From: an uncultured Agathobaculum sp.
Lineage (GTDB): Bacteria; Bacillota; Clostridia; Oscillospirales; Butyricicoccaceae
Assembly (NCBI GenBank): GCA_934504345.1
Contig: CAKSVR010000056.1
Coordinates: forward strand, 1-12,709
Direction: 5' to 3'
DNA: 12,709 bases
In this document: piece after piece, positions 1 to 6,027 of the stretch
Layout of the letters: every line of letters starts with the position of its first letter
Numbering within the stretch: the first letter of the stretch is position 1
Translations under genes and position numbers: made by a program
Notes under the pieces: generated by a model
What the model saw: the letters and a program-made list of their open reading frames with translations, nothing else
Database searches by the model: none
What the model was told of the DNA's origin: nothing

Positions 1-212
1 ACGCCGGCCGCAATGTCGATCGCACCCGAGGCCCGCAGCATGAAAACAACCGTCAGCATCCCCACCATGGTCGGCAGGATGCTCACAGCGGTTCGCAGGC
101 CCGCTGCTGCGCCGCGCAGGAACGTTGGAAATACCTCCACGCCTCTGCACAGCGCATACACACTGATAACGGCCAGCAGCGCCGGTATCAGCGCGATCTC
201 CAAGAACTGCAT
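1..212 (-). CDS. spmB: Spore maturation protein B, 5' part (runs off window)
   Basis: Only the first 70 codons are visible; the gene continues past the left edge. The translation begins MQFLEIALIPALLAVISVYA and continues with PTMVGMLTVVFMLRASGAID, matching the N-terminus of SpmB, an integral membrane protein of the nucleoside-recognition/Gate family. In Bacillus, SpmA and SpmB are made in the mother cell and are needed for full dehydration of the spore core. The ATG at 212 was chosen because a GGGAGG ribosome binding site lies 8 nt upstream; the ATG at 228 is out of frame. It lies downstream of spmA in the same direction, but 125 bp separate the two genes, wider than the near-overlap usual in Bacillus. 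Confidence 0.85.
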   Translation of the reverse strand, partial: MQFLEIALIPALLAVISVYALCRGVEVFPTFLRGAAAGLRTAVSILPTMVGMLTVVFMLRASGAIDIAAG

Positions 213-337
213 CCGTTCGTCCTCCCATGACAATTTTCCTTGTTTTGGAAATTATTTCGATTTTGGTCGTTGTTTCGACAAATTTCACGCCTTTCGTGTG
301 TAATAATAGCTCTTGTAAGGTACACTTACTTTTCCCG

Positions 338-922
338 CTATTCCCGGTCCGCGAAGAACGGACGCAGCAGTCTGCTGCATACCAGCACCGCTGCGACAGA
401 AGCCGCAGATGCTCCCCACACCGGCAGCATGATGTCGAACGGCGCGGACGACCCGCACGCCGCCCGTATCGCCGCCACCGTGGACGGTATCAGCTGGATG
501 GATGTCGCATTCAGCACCAGCAGGGTCAGCACTGTATCGGGCGCTCCTGTCCTCCCGGACAGGGTGTACAGCCGATCCGCTGCACGCAGCCCCAACGGCG
601 TGGCCGCATTGGATAATCCCAACAAATTTGCCGTTACGTTTGCGCTGACCGCCTCCATCGCCTGCCGATCTCCGGCCGCAGAGCCGAACAGCGGGCGCAG
701 CACGGGCATCATCAGGCGGGACAGACCCGCCGCCATCCCGGATGCCTGCATCAGCTCCATAATGCCGCTCCAGAAGCACATCAGGCCGGTGATACCGATC
801 GCCAGCGTGACTGCCTCGGATGCGCCTGTGGTGACTGCTGCGGTGACTTCACCGAGCCGCCCTGTTGCGGCGCCGCCCAGCAGGGCCAGCACCAGAAACA
901 CCGTCCACACGATGGACAGCAT
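338..922 (-). CDS. spmA: Spore maturation protein A
   Basis: 194 residues, close to the usual SpmA length (about 195). The protein starts MLSIVWTVFLVLALLGGAAT and has several hydrophobic membrane segments. It carries the characteristic SpmA stretches around NLLGLSNAATPLGL and LNATSIQLIPSTV. SpmA works with SpmB in the spore envelope to lower core water content; the molecular activity is not settled. The start is the second of two close ATGs: GGGAGG sits 8 nt before the ATG at 922, while the ATG at 928 directly abuts that site. It is followed by spmB in the same direction and is divergent from the AbrB-type gene. I see no convincing sigma-E box in the short upstream gap. Confidence 0.9.
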   Translation of the reverse strand: MLSIVWTVFLVLALLGGAATGRLGEVTAAVTTGASEAVTLAIGITGLMCFWSGIMELMQASGMAAGLSRLMMPVLRPLFGSAAGDRQAMEAVSANVTANLLGLSNAATPLGLRAADRLYTLSGRTGAPDTVLTLLVLNATSIQLIPSTVAAIRAACGSSAPFDIMLPVWGASAASVAAVLVCSRLLRPFFADRE

Positions 923-1017
923 CCGCATCCCCTCCCATAGTCCAGCATCCCGCGCACCGCGGGTTTGGAAATAGCAAAAATCCATTTGAGAGAAAAGAAA
1001 TGAAGGAGTGTTTTCAC

Positions 1018-1260
1018 ATGAAATCTACCGGTATTGTTCGTAAGGTTGATGAACTGGGTCGTATCGTACTGCCGATCGAACTCCGCAGAACGATGGGTAT
1101 CGAAGTAAAGGATGCCTTGGAGATCTACGTCGAGGGCGATCAGATCATGCTGAAAAAGTACGAGCCGTCCTGCGTATTCTGCGGCAACGCAAAGGATATT
1201 ATCCACTTTAAGGGCAAGAACGTTTGCAGCGACTGTGCACACGAGCTTGGTCTGCTCTGA
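1018..1260 (+). CDS. AbrB/SpoVT-type transcription regulator with CxxC-CxxC tail
   Basis: 80 residues. Residues 1-48 form a typical AbrB/SpoVT swapped-hairpin DNA-binding domain (TGIVRKVDELGRIVLPIELR, then DALEIYVEGDQIMLKKY). Such domains dimerise and bind DNA as transition-state or sporulation regulators. Residues 52-73 add two cysteine pairs, CVFC and CSDC, spaced like a small zinc ribbon; Bacillus AbrB has no such tail. Zinc binding and any effect on targets are inferences. AAGGAG lies 9 nt upstream of the ATG at 1018, so the longer in-frame start at 865 is rejected. It is divergent from spmA and convergent with spoIIID. It resembles the short AbrB-family genes common in Clostridia; the exact orthologue cannot be named. 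Confidence 0.88.
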   Translation: MKSTGIVRKVDELGRIVLPIELRRTMGIEVKDALEIYVEGDQIMLKKYEPSCVFCGNAKDIIHFKGKNVCSDCAHELGLL

Positions 1261-1276
1261 TTGAACTACATAGCAT

Positions 1277-1320
1277 GAGCTTGCCGGCTTTCCGTTTGGA
1301 TTGCCGGCTCTTTCATTTTC
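1277..1320 (+). terminator. Probable rho-independent terminator of the AbrB gene
   Basis: GCCGGC at 1283-1288 pairs with GCCGGC at 1303-1308. An inner TCC/GGA pairing closes a GTTT loop, and a T-rich tail (TCTTTCATTTTC) follows. The 2x2 internal mismatch makes the hairpin moderate. The tail overlaps the last codons of the convergent spoIIID. Confidence 0.5.
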
Positions 1321-1585
1321 CCGCGCGCCGCTGCGCCGCCTCCGCCCGATATTTCGCCTGTGTGGCCCGCCCGCCGCGTATGTGGCGCTCCTGCTTGTTG
1401 ATGCGCAGCACCGCCTGTACCTGTGCGTACAGCACGCTGTTGAGCCCGCGCAGGCGCGTGGTGATGTCCTTATGTACGGTCGATTTCGAGATGCCAAACC
1501 GCGCCGCAGTCTGCCGCACGGTGGCGTTCTGCTCGACCATATACTGCGCCAGACGGATCGTGCGCTCCTCCGGTAAGCCTTTCAC
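1313..1585 (-). CDS. spoIIID: Sporulation transcriptional regulator SpoIIID
   Basis: 90 residues, close to Bacillus SpoIIID (93). SpoIIID is the mother-cell DNA-binding protein that activates and represses genes of the sigma-E regulon and helps switch on sigK. A helix-turn-helix lies at about residues 22-41 (TVRQTAARFGISKSTVHKDI), and the family-typical tail RHIRGGRATQAKYR follows at 67-80. The start is a GTG at 1585, supported by an AAGGGGAGGGG ribosome binding site 7 nt upstream; no in-frame ATG fits. It is a monocistronic gene lying between convergent neighbours. A CATACACT box upstream resembles a sigma-E -10, as expected for this gene. Confidence 0.93.
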   Translation of the reverse strand: MKGLPEERTIRLAQYMVEQNATVRQTAARFGISKSTVHKDITTRLRGLNSVLYAQVQAVLRINKQERHIRGGRATQAKYRAEAAQRRAGK

Positions 1586-1621
1586 CGCTGTTCCCCTCCC
1601 CTTGCTGACTTTGACATTGTC

Positions 1622-1629
1622 AGTGTATG
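1622..1629 (-). promoter_or_regulatory. Possible sigma-E -10 box of spoIIID
   Basis: On the minus strand this reads CATACACT, matching the sigma-E -10 consensus CATACANT. It lies 37 bp before the GTG start of spoIIID. I see no good -35 match at the expected distance. The small palindrome TGACATTGTCA (1612-1622) overlaps the start region and could be an operator. Confidence 0.35.
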
Positions 1630-1669
1630 TTGGGAACGGGATGGTTAGAACCGTATATCATTAGGCAAG

Positions 1670-1702
1670 AAAAGAGCTGAAACCACTGGTTTCAGCTCTT
1701 TT
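1670..1702. terminator. Strong terminator after the solute-binding protein gene
   Basis: A perfect 15-bp inverted repeat (1670-1684 / 1688-1702) with a 3-nt loop, A-rich on one side and T-rich on the other. On the minus strand it follows the solute-binding protein gene by 35 bp and ends in TTTTCTTG. It also shields spoIIID from read-through. Confidence 0.9.
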
Positions 1703-1737
1703 CCCGTATTTTAGAGAGAATTACGAAGATTTGGGTA

Positions 1738-2754
1738 TCATTCCCACAGACCTTTGGACTGCATATCGGAGATATACGCATCGCAGTTGGATGCATCAAC
1801 GACCTTGGCGCCGGAATCGATGTAGGACTCAACAGACTTGCCCTCGAGGACGGCTACGGCTGCCTCAACGGCCTTGTAGCCCATGTCGTAGCCCAGCTGG
1901 GCGATGTCCATGCCGAGCGTACCGGCCTTTACAGCCTCGATGGCGGACTGGTTGCCGTCAAAACCGCAGACAACGGTGTTCGCGTAAGCGGCGTTGCCGG
2001 AGTCGCTGATGATCTTGATGGCGCTCATCGCCATATCATCGTTGGAGGAAAGAACAACGTCGATGCCGTTCGGGTACTTCTGCATAACGGCTTCCATCGC
2101 GGTAGCGGCCTTTTCAGCGGCAGCATCGCAATACTGCACCTCAACGACCTCGCCGCCGGCCTCTTCTGCGCCGGCCTTGTAGCCAGCCAGACGAGCCTCG
2201 TGGGTTTCGTCGCCCTGCGTACCGGTCAGGATGAGAACAGTGGGCTTATCCGCACCGCGCTTCTTGGCTTCCTCAACAGCAGCCTTGCCGCCGTCCTTGG
2301 CCGCAGATTCGTTGCCGGTGCCGACAAATGCGGACTTCTTATCCGAGGTAAAATCGGTGTCAACGGCGATGACCGGCTTCTCGGAAGCAGAAACCAGCGT
2401 TGCCGCGGTATCCGACTGGAGCGGAGAGAGCACCAGTGCATCGATGCCCGGGTTGCCCAGCGAGGTTTCGATCATGTTGACCTGCTCGTCATACGAAGTA
2501 GCCGAGGTCGGGGACTGCACTTCGACCGTTACATTGTCGTGCTCTGCGGCGTAAGCCTTTGCGCCCGCGATAACCTTGTTGAAGTGGCCGTCAGTCAGCT
2601 TAACGATCAGCGAGATGTTGTAGGTGCCCTCGCCGCCATCTGCGGACGAGCCGCCATCGGATGTCTGCGCGGACGAGCCGCCGCCGCAGCCGGTCAGCAT
2701 TGCTGCACACATTGCGCCTGCCAGAGTCATAGCCAGAAATCTCTTTTTCATCAT
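1738..2754 (-). CDS. Sugar ABC transporter solute-binding lipoprotein (ribose/inositol type)
   Basis: 338 residues. Residues 1-22 are a lipoprotein signal with lipobox LTGC; Cys23 should be lipidated, anchoring the protein outside the membrane. A Gly/Ser-rich linker follows (24-43). The rest is a type I periplasmic-binding fold of the RbsB/Peripla_BP_4 family, recognisable from YNISLIVKLTDGHFNKVIAG, ALVLSPLQSDTAA, AVDTDFTSDKKSAFVGTGN, THEARLAGYKAGAEEAGG, VVLSSNDDMAMSAIKII and CGFDGNQSAIEAVKAG. Such proteins capture ribose, xylose, galactose or inositol for an ABC importer; the substrate cannot be told. AAAGGA lies 7 nt before the first of two tandem ATGs, so 2754 was chosen and the longer open frame is discarded. 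No ABC ATPase or permease lies next to it, so it must share components encoded elsewhere or serve as a sensor. Confidence 0.88.
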   Translation of the reverse strand: MMKKRFLAMTLAGAMCAAMLTGCGGGSSAQTSDGGSSADGGEGTYNISLIVKLTDGHFNKVIAGAKAYAAEHDNVTVEVQSPTSATSYDEQVNMIETSLGNPGIDALVLSPLQSDTAATLVSASEKPVIAVDTDFTSDKKSAFVGTGNESAAKDGGKAAVEEAKKRGADKPTVLILTGTQGDETHEARLAGYKAGAEEAGGEVVEVQYCDAAAEKAATAMEAVMQKYPNGIDVVLSSNDDMAMSAIKIISDSGNAAYANTVVCGFDGNQSAIEAVKAGTLGMDIAQLGYDMGYKAVEAAVAVLEGKSVESYIDSGAKVVDASNCDAYISDMQSKGLWE

Positions 2755-2774
2755 TGTTCTTTCCTTTCTCTGTC

Positions 2775-2793
2775 TGCGGTATCGGATACCGCA
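2775..2793. promoter_or_regulatory. Perfect 9+1+9 palindrome before the solute-binding protein gene
   Basis: TGCGGTATC and GATACCGCA flank a single G. It sits 20 bp upstream of the start codon, just before the ribosome binding site on the minus strand. It could be a regulator operator or a leader hairpin that stabilises the downstream mRNA. No T-run follows, so it is not a terminator. Confidence 0.45.
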
Positions 2794-2815
2794 CTCACAT
2801 ATCACTTTCTTTATG

Positions 2816-2835
2816 CTCTCCGCCGGTGCGGAGAG
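2816..2835. promoter_or_regulatory. Intercistronic 8-bp stem-loop
   Basis: CTCTCCGC / GCGGAGAG with a 4-nt loop, in the 137-bp gap between the dehydrogenase and the solute-binding protein gene. There is no T-run on either side. A pair of hairpins ahead of a solute-binding protein gene is consistent with mRNA processing or stabilisation that raises its level (inference). Confidence 0.4.
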
Positions 2836-2891
2836 GTTCGGACGGACCGAGTGCCCGCCCGTGCTGTGCTCTCTTTTCTTTAGGGTTCGCG

Positions 2892-3683
2892 TTAGATCAG
2901 GGTCTTGCCGCCTGCGATGGTAACGGTTACACCGGTGATGTAATCGGCACGGCCGCCTGCGAGGAATGCCATCAGGTCTGCGACCTCTTCCGGCTCGCAC
3001 ATACGGCCCATTGCTACGCCGCTGGTGAGCTCTTTCTCGTACTCCTCCGGTGTCTTGCCCTCTACCAGAGAGCGCTTCTGGAATACTTCCTGTACCATCT
3101 CGGTGTTAACGTAGCCCGGGCATACGGCGGAAACCGAAATGCCGTACTCTGCGTACTCGAGGCCGAGCACCTGTGTCAGCGAGTTGATGCCCGCCTTGGA
3201 GATGGAGTAAACGCCGTTTGCGGACTCACCGATCTTAGAAGCCTGCGAGGAGATGGAAACGATGTTGCCCTTTTTCTTGCCGGAGTCGCGGAGCTGCTTT
3301 GCGAACAGCTGGCTCAGATACCAGATGCCGCGCAGGTTGATGTTGATAACGCGCTCCCACTCGTTCGGCGCGAGGTCGATCATGTGCTTTGCGACCGTGA
3401 TGCCGGCGCAGTTTGCCAGCACATCAACAACACCGATCTTTGTGTTTACGTCTGCGAAGAACTTCTCGCATTCCTCGAGTTTGCTTACGTCTACTGCATA
3501 GGCGTAGGTCTTAACGCCGTACTTCTCGGCAACCTCAGCTGCGGACTTCTCAAGAACATCCTTGTTGATGTCCACCATGATAACGTCTGCGCCGTACGCA
3601 GCGAACTTTACTGCACAAGCCTTGCCAATGCCGCGTGCCGCACCCGTTGCGATGCACAGTCTGCCCTTATAATTTTCACCCAT
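2892..3683 (-). CDS. SDR-family NAD(P)-dependent oxidoreductase
   Basis: 263 residues, the usual classical SDR length. It contains the dinucleotide motif TGAARGIG (13-20), Asp38 at the end of beta-2 (suggests NAD rather than NADP), NCAG (91-94), the structural Asn in NINLRG, and the catalytic set Ser146, Tyr159 and Lys163 (YSISK). PGYVNTEM (189-196) follows the active site. Likely reaction: oxidation or reduction of a sugar, sugar acid or polyol hydroxyl in the cytoplasm. This fits its neighbours (isomerase, solute-binding protein, former sugar symporter), but the substrate is unknown. Start at 3683 with AGGAAG about 8 nt upstream. It is divergent from the AraC regulator and upstream of the solute-binding protein gene in the same direction, possibly co-transcribed. 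Confidence 0.93.
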   Translation of the reverse strand: MGENYKGRLCIATGAARGIGKACAVKFAAYGADVIMVDINKDVLEKSAAEVAEKYGVKTYAYAVDVSKLEECEKFFADVNTKIGVVDVLANCAGITVAKHMIDLAPNEWERVININLRGIWYLSQLFAKQLRDSGKKKGNIVSISSQASKIGESANGVYSISKAGINSLTQVLGLEYAEYGISVSAVCPGYVNTEMVQEVFQKRSLVEGKTPEEYEKELTSGVAMGRMCEPEEVADLMAFLAGGRADYITGVTVTIAGGKTLI

Positions 3684-3719
3684 GATAGAATCTTCCTTTC
3701 TGCATGATGTTTGTACGTT

Positions 3720-3754
3720 GGATTGTTGAACGTTGGAGCGTCGGAGAACAATCC
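3720..3754. promoter_or_regulatory. Candidate operator between dehydrogenase and AraC gene
   Basis: GGATTGTT (3720-3727) and AACAATCC (3747-3754) form a perfect 8-bp inverted repeat with a 19-bp spacer. Overlapping it, ACGTTGGA occurs twice (3715-3722 and 3730-3737), 15 bp apart, with a related GCGTCGGA at 3738-3745. AraC-family regulators usually bind direct repeats of this sort. The location between divergent genes, one of them an AraC gene, supports a regulatory role, but no binding motif is known for this protein. Confidence 0.4.
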
Positions 3755-3774
3755 GCGGTTTTTATCGCTCTTTC

Positions 3775-3803
3775 TTGATTGCACCCTTATTATATGATAG
3801 AAT
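3775..3803 (+). promoter_or_regulatory. Sigma-A-like promoter of the AraC gene
   Basis: TTGATT (3775-3780), 17-bp spacer, TAGAAT (3798-3803). The start of transcription would be near 3810, leaving a leader of about 73 nt before the ATG at 3883. Confidence 0.6.
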
Positions 3804-3882
3804 AATTACAGAACCAATCTCTGTGCTTGCCGTGTTATATTCAAAAAATGCTTTTATCAGATTCATACGAGGAGGGCGTTTT

Positions 3883-4731
3883 ATGCATCAGCTTGAGGCC
3901 GGTATTCTGGAAAACTCGGAGATCTATTTCTTTCAGCCATCGGCGTTTGCGGAGCGTGCCCTGTTCTACTTGCAGCACCTCGGCATTTTTGAGTGCGATG
4001 CGCGGTATGTCGTCAGCCATCCCTACTGGGAGTCCGTGCTGCTGCTGTTCGTGGATGAAGGCGAGCTCGAGGTGTCGTTCCGCGAGGAGATGTTCGCGGC
4101 CCACAAAGGCGATGCCATTCTGGTGGACTGCCGCTACGAGCACATTTATCACGCGCTCAACCATGTCAAATTCCACTATATCCACTTTGCGGGCACGAGC
4201 GCGTTCGAGTACGCCTCCCTGCTGTACGATCTCAACCAGCACAGCGCGCTGCTCAGCGGCGCCGGAACGGACACGATGCACAGCTCGTTCCAGAATCTGC
4301 TGCATCTGGCGCGTTCACAGACCAGCGCCCAGAACGAACACCGTATTTCCGTGTACATCCATATGATGCTGTGCGAGCTGGCCGAATCCAGCTACGGCAT
4401 TCCGGCGGCCGCCAACGAGTCCATCGAGCGCGCCATCCGGTACATGGAGGAGCATATCACGGAGAACATTTCGCTCGATGAGATAGCCGATGAGATCGGC
4501 CTGAGTAAATTTTATTTCAACCGCCTGTTCAGCAAGCATATCGGCATGACACCGCACAAATATTTCCTGAATATGCGCGTGCAGCACGCCAAGCGCCTGC
4601 TGATGACCACGCACGATTCGATTGAGGAGATCGCGGAAAAGTGCGGTTTTGACAGCGCATCCAACTTTATCCGTCTGTTCAAGCAGCGTACCAATATGAC
4701 GCCTACCGCATTCCGTAAAATACCGTTTTAA
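3883..4731 (+). CDS. AraC-family transcriptional regulator
   Basis: 282 residues. The N-terminal half (about 20-105) is a cupin-like effector domain (ESVLLLFVDEGELEVSFREE ... HKGDAILVDCRYEHIYH), as in sugar-responsive AraC proteins. The C-terminal 100 residues carry two helix-turn-helix units: 196-225 (ISLDEIADEIGLSKFYFNRL, then GMTPHKYF) and 246-277 (SIEEIAEKCGFDSASNFIRL, then MTPTAFR). The start at 3883 is set by GAGGAGG about 7-8 nt upstream; a longer in-frame start at 3733 would lie before the predicted promoter. It is divergent from the dehydrogenase and convergent with the isomerase, so it is the probable activator of the surrounding catabolic genes. The effector is unknown. Confidence 0.92.
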   Translation: MHQLEAGILENSEIYFFQPSAFAERALFYLQHLGIFECDARYVVSHPYWESVLLLFVDEGELEVSFREEMFAAHKGDAILVDCRYEHIYHALNHVKFHYIHFAGTSAFEYASLLYDLNQHSALLSGAGTDTMHSSFQNLLHLARSQTSAQNEHRISVYIHMMLCELAESSYGIPAAANESIERAIRYMEEHITENISLDEIADEIGLSKFYFNRLFSKHIGMTPHKYFLNMRVQHAKRLLMTTHDSIEEIAEKCGFDSASNFIRLFKQRTNMTPTAFRKIPF

Positions 4732-4735
4732 CGCA

Positions 4736-4772
4736 AAAACACCTGCCGGAGAGAAGAACCGGCAGGTGTTTT
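4736..4772. terminator. Bidirectional terminator between AraC and isomerase genes
   Basis: A perfect 14-bp stem (4736-4749 / 4759-4772) with a 9-nt loop, ending in TTTTCTTG on the plus strand and TTTTTGCG on the minus strand. It serves two convergent genes. A second small hairpin (CTTGTC / GACAAG, 4773-4789) directly adjoins it on the isomerase side. Confidence 0.93.
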
Positions 4773-4822
4773 CTTGTCCTTGCGACAAGAGAGAAGAGAA
4801 AAAAGAGGAGTAAGTGTCTTAA

Positions 4823-5767
4823 TTAGAAGTCGCGCGGCATGACTTCATGCAGGAACGCGATGGATTTTTTGATGGCAGTCAGCGCCGGCATGGTCTTGTC
4901 CTCGATCTCGAGGGAAACCGGGCCGTCGTAGCCCATCATGCTGAGTACGGCAAAAAATTCCTTCCAACACTCCGCGCTCTCGCCGAAGCCGAGGGCAACG
5001 TAGTTCCAGTAACGGTTGTTGTAATCATCGAAGAACTTGGTTTCGAGGCCGCCGTTTGCTGCGAAGCGCTCACGCTCCTTGCGGAGATCCTTTGCGTGAA
5101 CGTGGTGGATTGCGTCAGCACCGAGCGCCTTTGCCATCTCAACGCCGTCGCCGCCCATCCACATATGGTGGCTCGGGTCGAGGTTCATGCCGACCATCGG
5201 GCCGACGGCCTTACGCAGACGGAGCAGCGTTTCAGCGTTATATACGCACTGTGCGCCGTGGTTTTCCAGCGCAATCGAGGTGATGCCGTGGTTTTCTGCC
5301 AGCTTAACGGTCTTTTCCCAGTACGGAATGAGAACGTCCTCCCACTGGTACTTGAGAATATCCTGGCAGCTCATCGGCCAGCAGGTGGTGACCCAGTTTG
5401 CGGTGGTGTCGGTCGGATTGCCGCCCGGACAGCCAGACATCATGACAATATTATGTACGTCGAGCTGCTCTGCGAGCTGGAACGTCTTTTCGACAACAGC
5501 CTGATGCGCCTTGCCGAGTTCGTTCGGCTCGAGCTGGTTGCCCGAGCAGTTGAGCGCCTCGAGCACGAGGCCGTGGGACTTGATGGTGTCCATGTACTTC
5601 TCGCGGGCAGAGGCATTCGTTACCATTTCGTCGAGGTCGATGTGCGGTGCATTCGACCAGTTGCCGCAGGCGATCTCCAGCGACTCGATGCCGATCTCCG
5701 CAGAGGTTTTTACCATTTCTTCAAAGGGCAGGTGGCCGAGGCCGTCTGTATTTAAGCAAAGCCGCAT
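4823..5767 (-). CDS. Sugar phosphate isomerase/epimerase-like TIM-barrel protein
   Basis: 314 residues, of the xylose-isomerase-like TIM-barrel (AP_endonuc_2) superfamily that includes IolE, IolI and tagatose/psicose epimerases. The metal-ligand pattern is visible: Glu168 in ALENHG, Asp197 and His200 in NLDPSHHMW, His224 in HHVHAKD, Glu287 in SLEIED. The family isomerises, epimerises or dehydrates sugars or inositol derivatives with a divalent metal; the exact reaction cannot be read from sequence. Start ATG at 5767, preceded by AAGGAG. It is divergent from the broken symporter, across a 260-bp region with an operator-like palindrome. It probably works with the SDR dehydrogenase in one pathway. 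Confidence 0.9.
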   Translation of the reverse strand: MRLCLNTDGLGHLPFEEMVKTSAEIGIESLEIACGNWSNAPHIDLDEMVTNASAREKYMDTIKSHGLVLEALNCSGNQLEPNELGKAHQAVVEKTFQLAEQLDVHNIVMMSGCPGGNPTDTTANWVTTCWPMSCQDILKYQWEDVLIPYWEKTVKLAENHGITSIALENHGAQCVYNAETLLRLRKAVGPMVGMNLDPSHHMWMGGDGVEMAKALGADAIHHVHAKDLRKERERFAANGGLETKFFDDYNNRYWNYVALGFGESAECWKEFFAVLSMMGYDGPVSLEIEDKTMPALTAIKKSIAFLHEVMPRDF

Positions 5768-5824
5768 AATCTTTCAAACTCCTTTTCTTATTTCAGGAAA
5801 ATCAGGTTTTCTTTCTGTACCTAT

Positions 5825-5853
5825 ATTGTGCCTCATACGGGCAGAAATGACAA
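5825..5853 (-). promoter_or_regulatory. Sigma-A-like promoter of the isomerase gene
   Basis: On the minus strand TTGTCA (5853-5848), 17-bp spacer, CACAAT (5830-5825). It has five of six -35 matches and four of six -10 matches. It would leave a leader of roughly 50 nt. Confidence 0.5.
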
Positions 5854-5873
5854 TCTCGATTTGCGACACAAAA

Positions 5874-5919
5874 ATATTCAATTCTTGCTGTAAGTCACAG
5901 CAAGGCAATAATTGAATAT
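5874..5919. promoter_or_regulatory. Nested inverted repeats, candidate operator of the divergent pair
   Basis: Inner repeat: CTTGCTGT (5884-5891) and ACAGCAAG (5897-5904) around a 5-nt spacer. Outer repeat: ATATTCAAT (5874-5882) and ATTGAATAT (5911-5919). The two dyads are nearly concentric. They lie about 20 bp beyond both predicted promoters, a good place for one regulator (AraC or another) to control both genes. Confidence 0.5.
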
Positions 5920-5938
5920 AACACGGCAAGGACTGATA

Positions 5939-5967
5939 TGGAAACCGGAAATCTCTTTGCCTATAAT
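5939..5967 (+). promoter_or_regulatory. Sigma-A-like promoter of the symporter gene
   Basis: TGGAAA (5939-5944), 17-bp spacer, perfect TATAAT (5962-5967). Transcription would begin near 5975, about 53 nt before the symporter start. The weak -35 fits a promoter needing an activator. Confidence 0.55.
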
Positions 5968-6027
5968 AAACACTGTGCCTTTAGGACAGGTAAATTGCAC
6001 AATATTTTGGGGAAAGGACTATTCAAT

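Noticed and set aside
949..963. CCCGCG-CAC-CGCGGG hairpin followed by TTT as a terminator between spmA and the AbrB gene
   Set aside because: The genes are divergent there, so no transcript needs terminating. The T-run is only three bases.
240..974. 244-codon plus-strand open frame opposite spmA
   Set aside because: spmA motifs and a strong ribosome binding site lie on the minus strand. The plus frame is Ser/Arg/Ala-rich and featureless.
2754..3707. 317-codon plus-strand open frame opposite the dehydrogenase
   Set aside because: The opposite strand encodes an SDR with all catalytic residues. The plus frame shows no family features.
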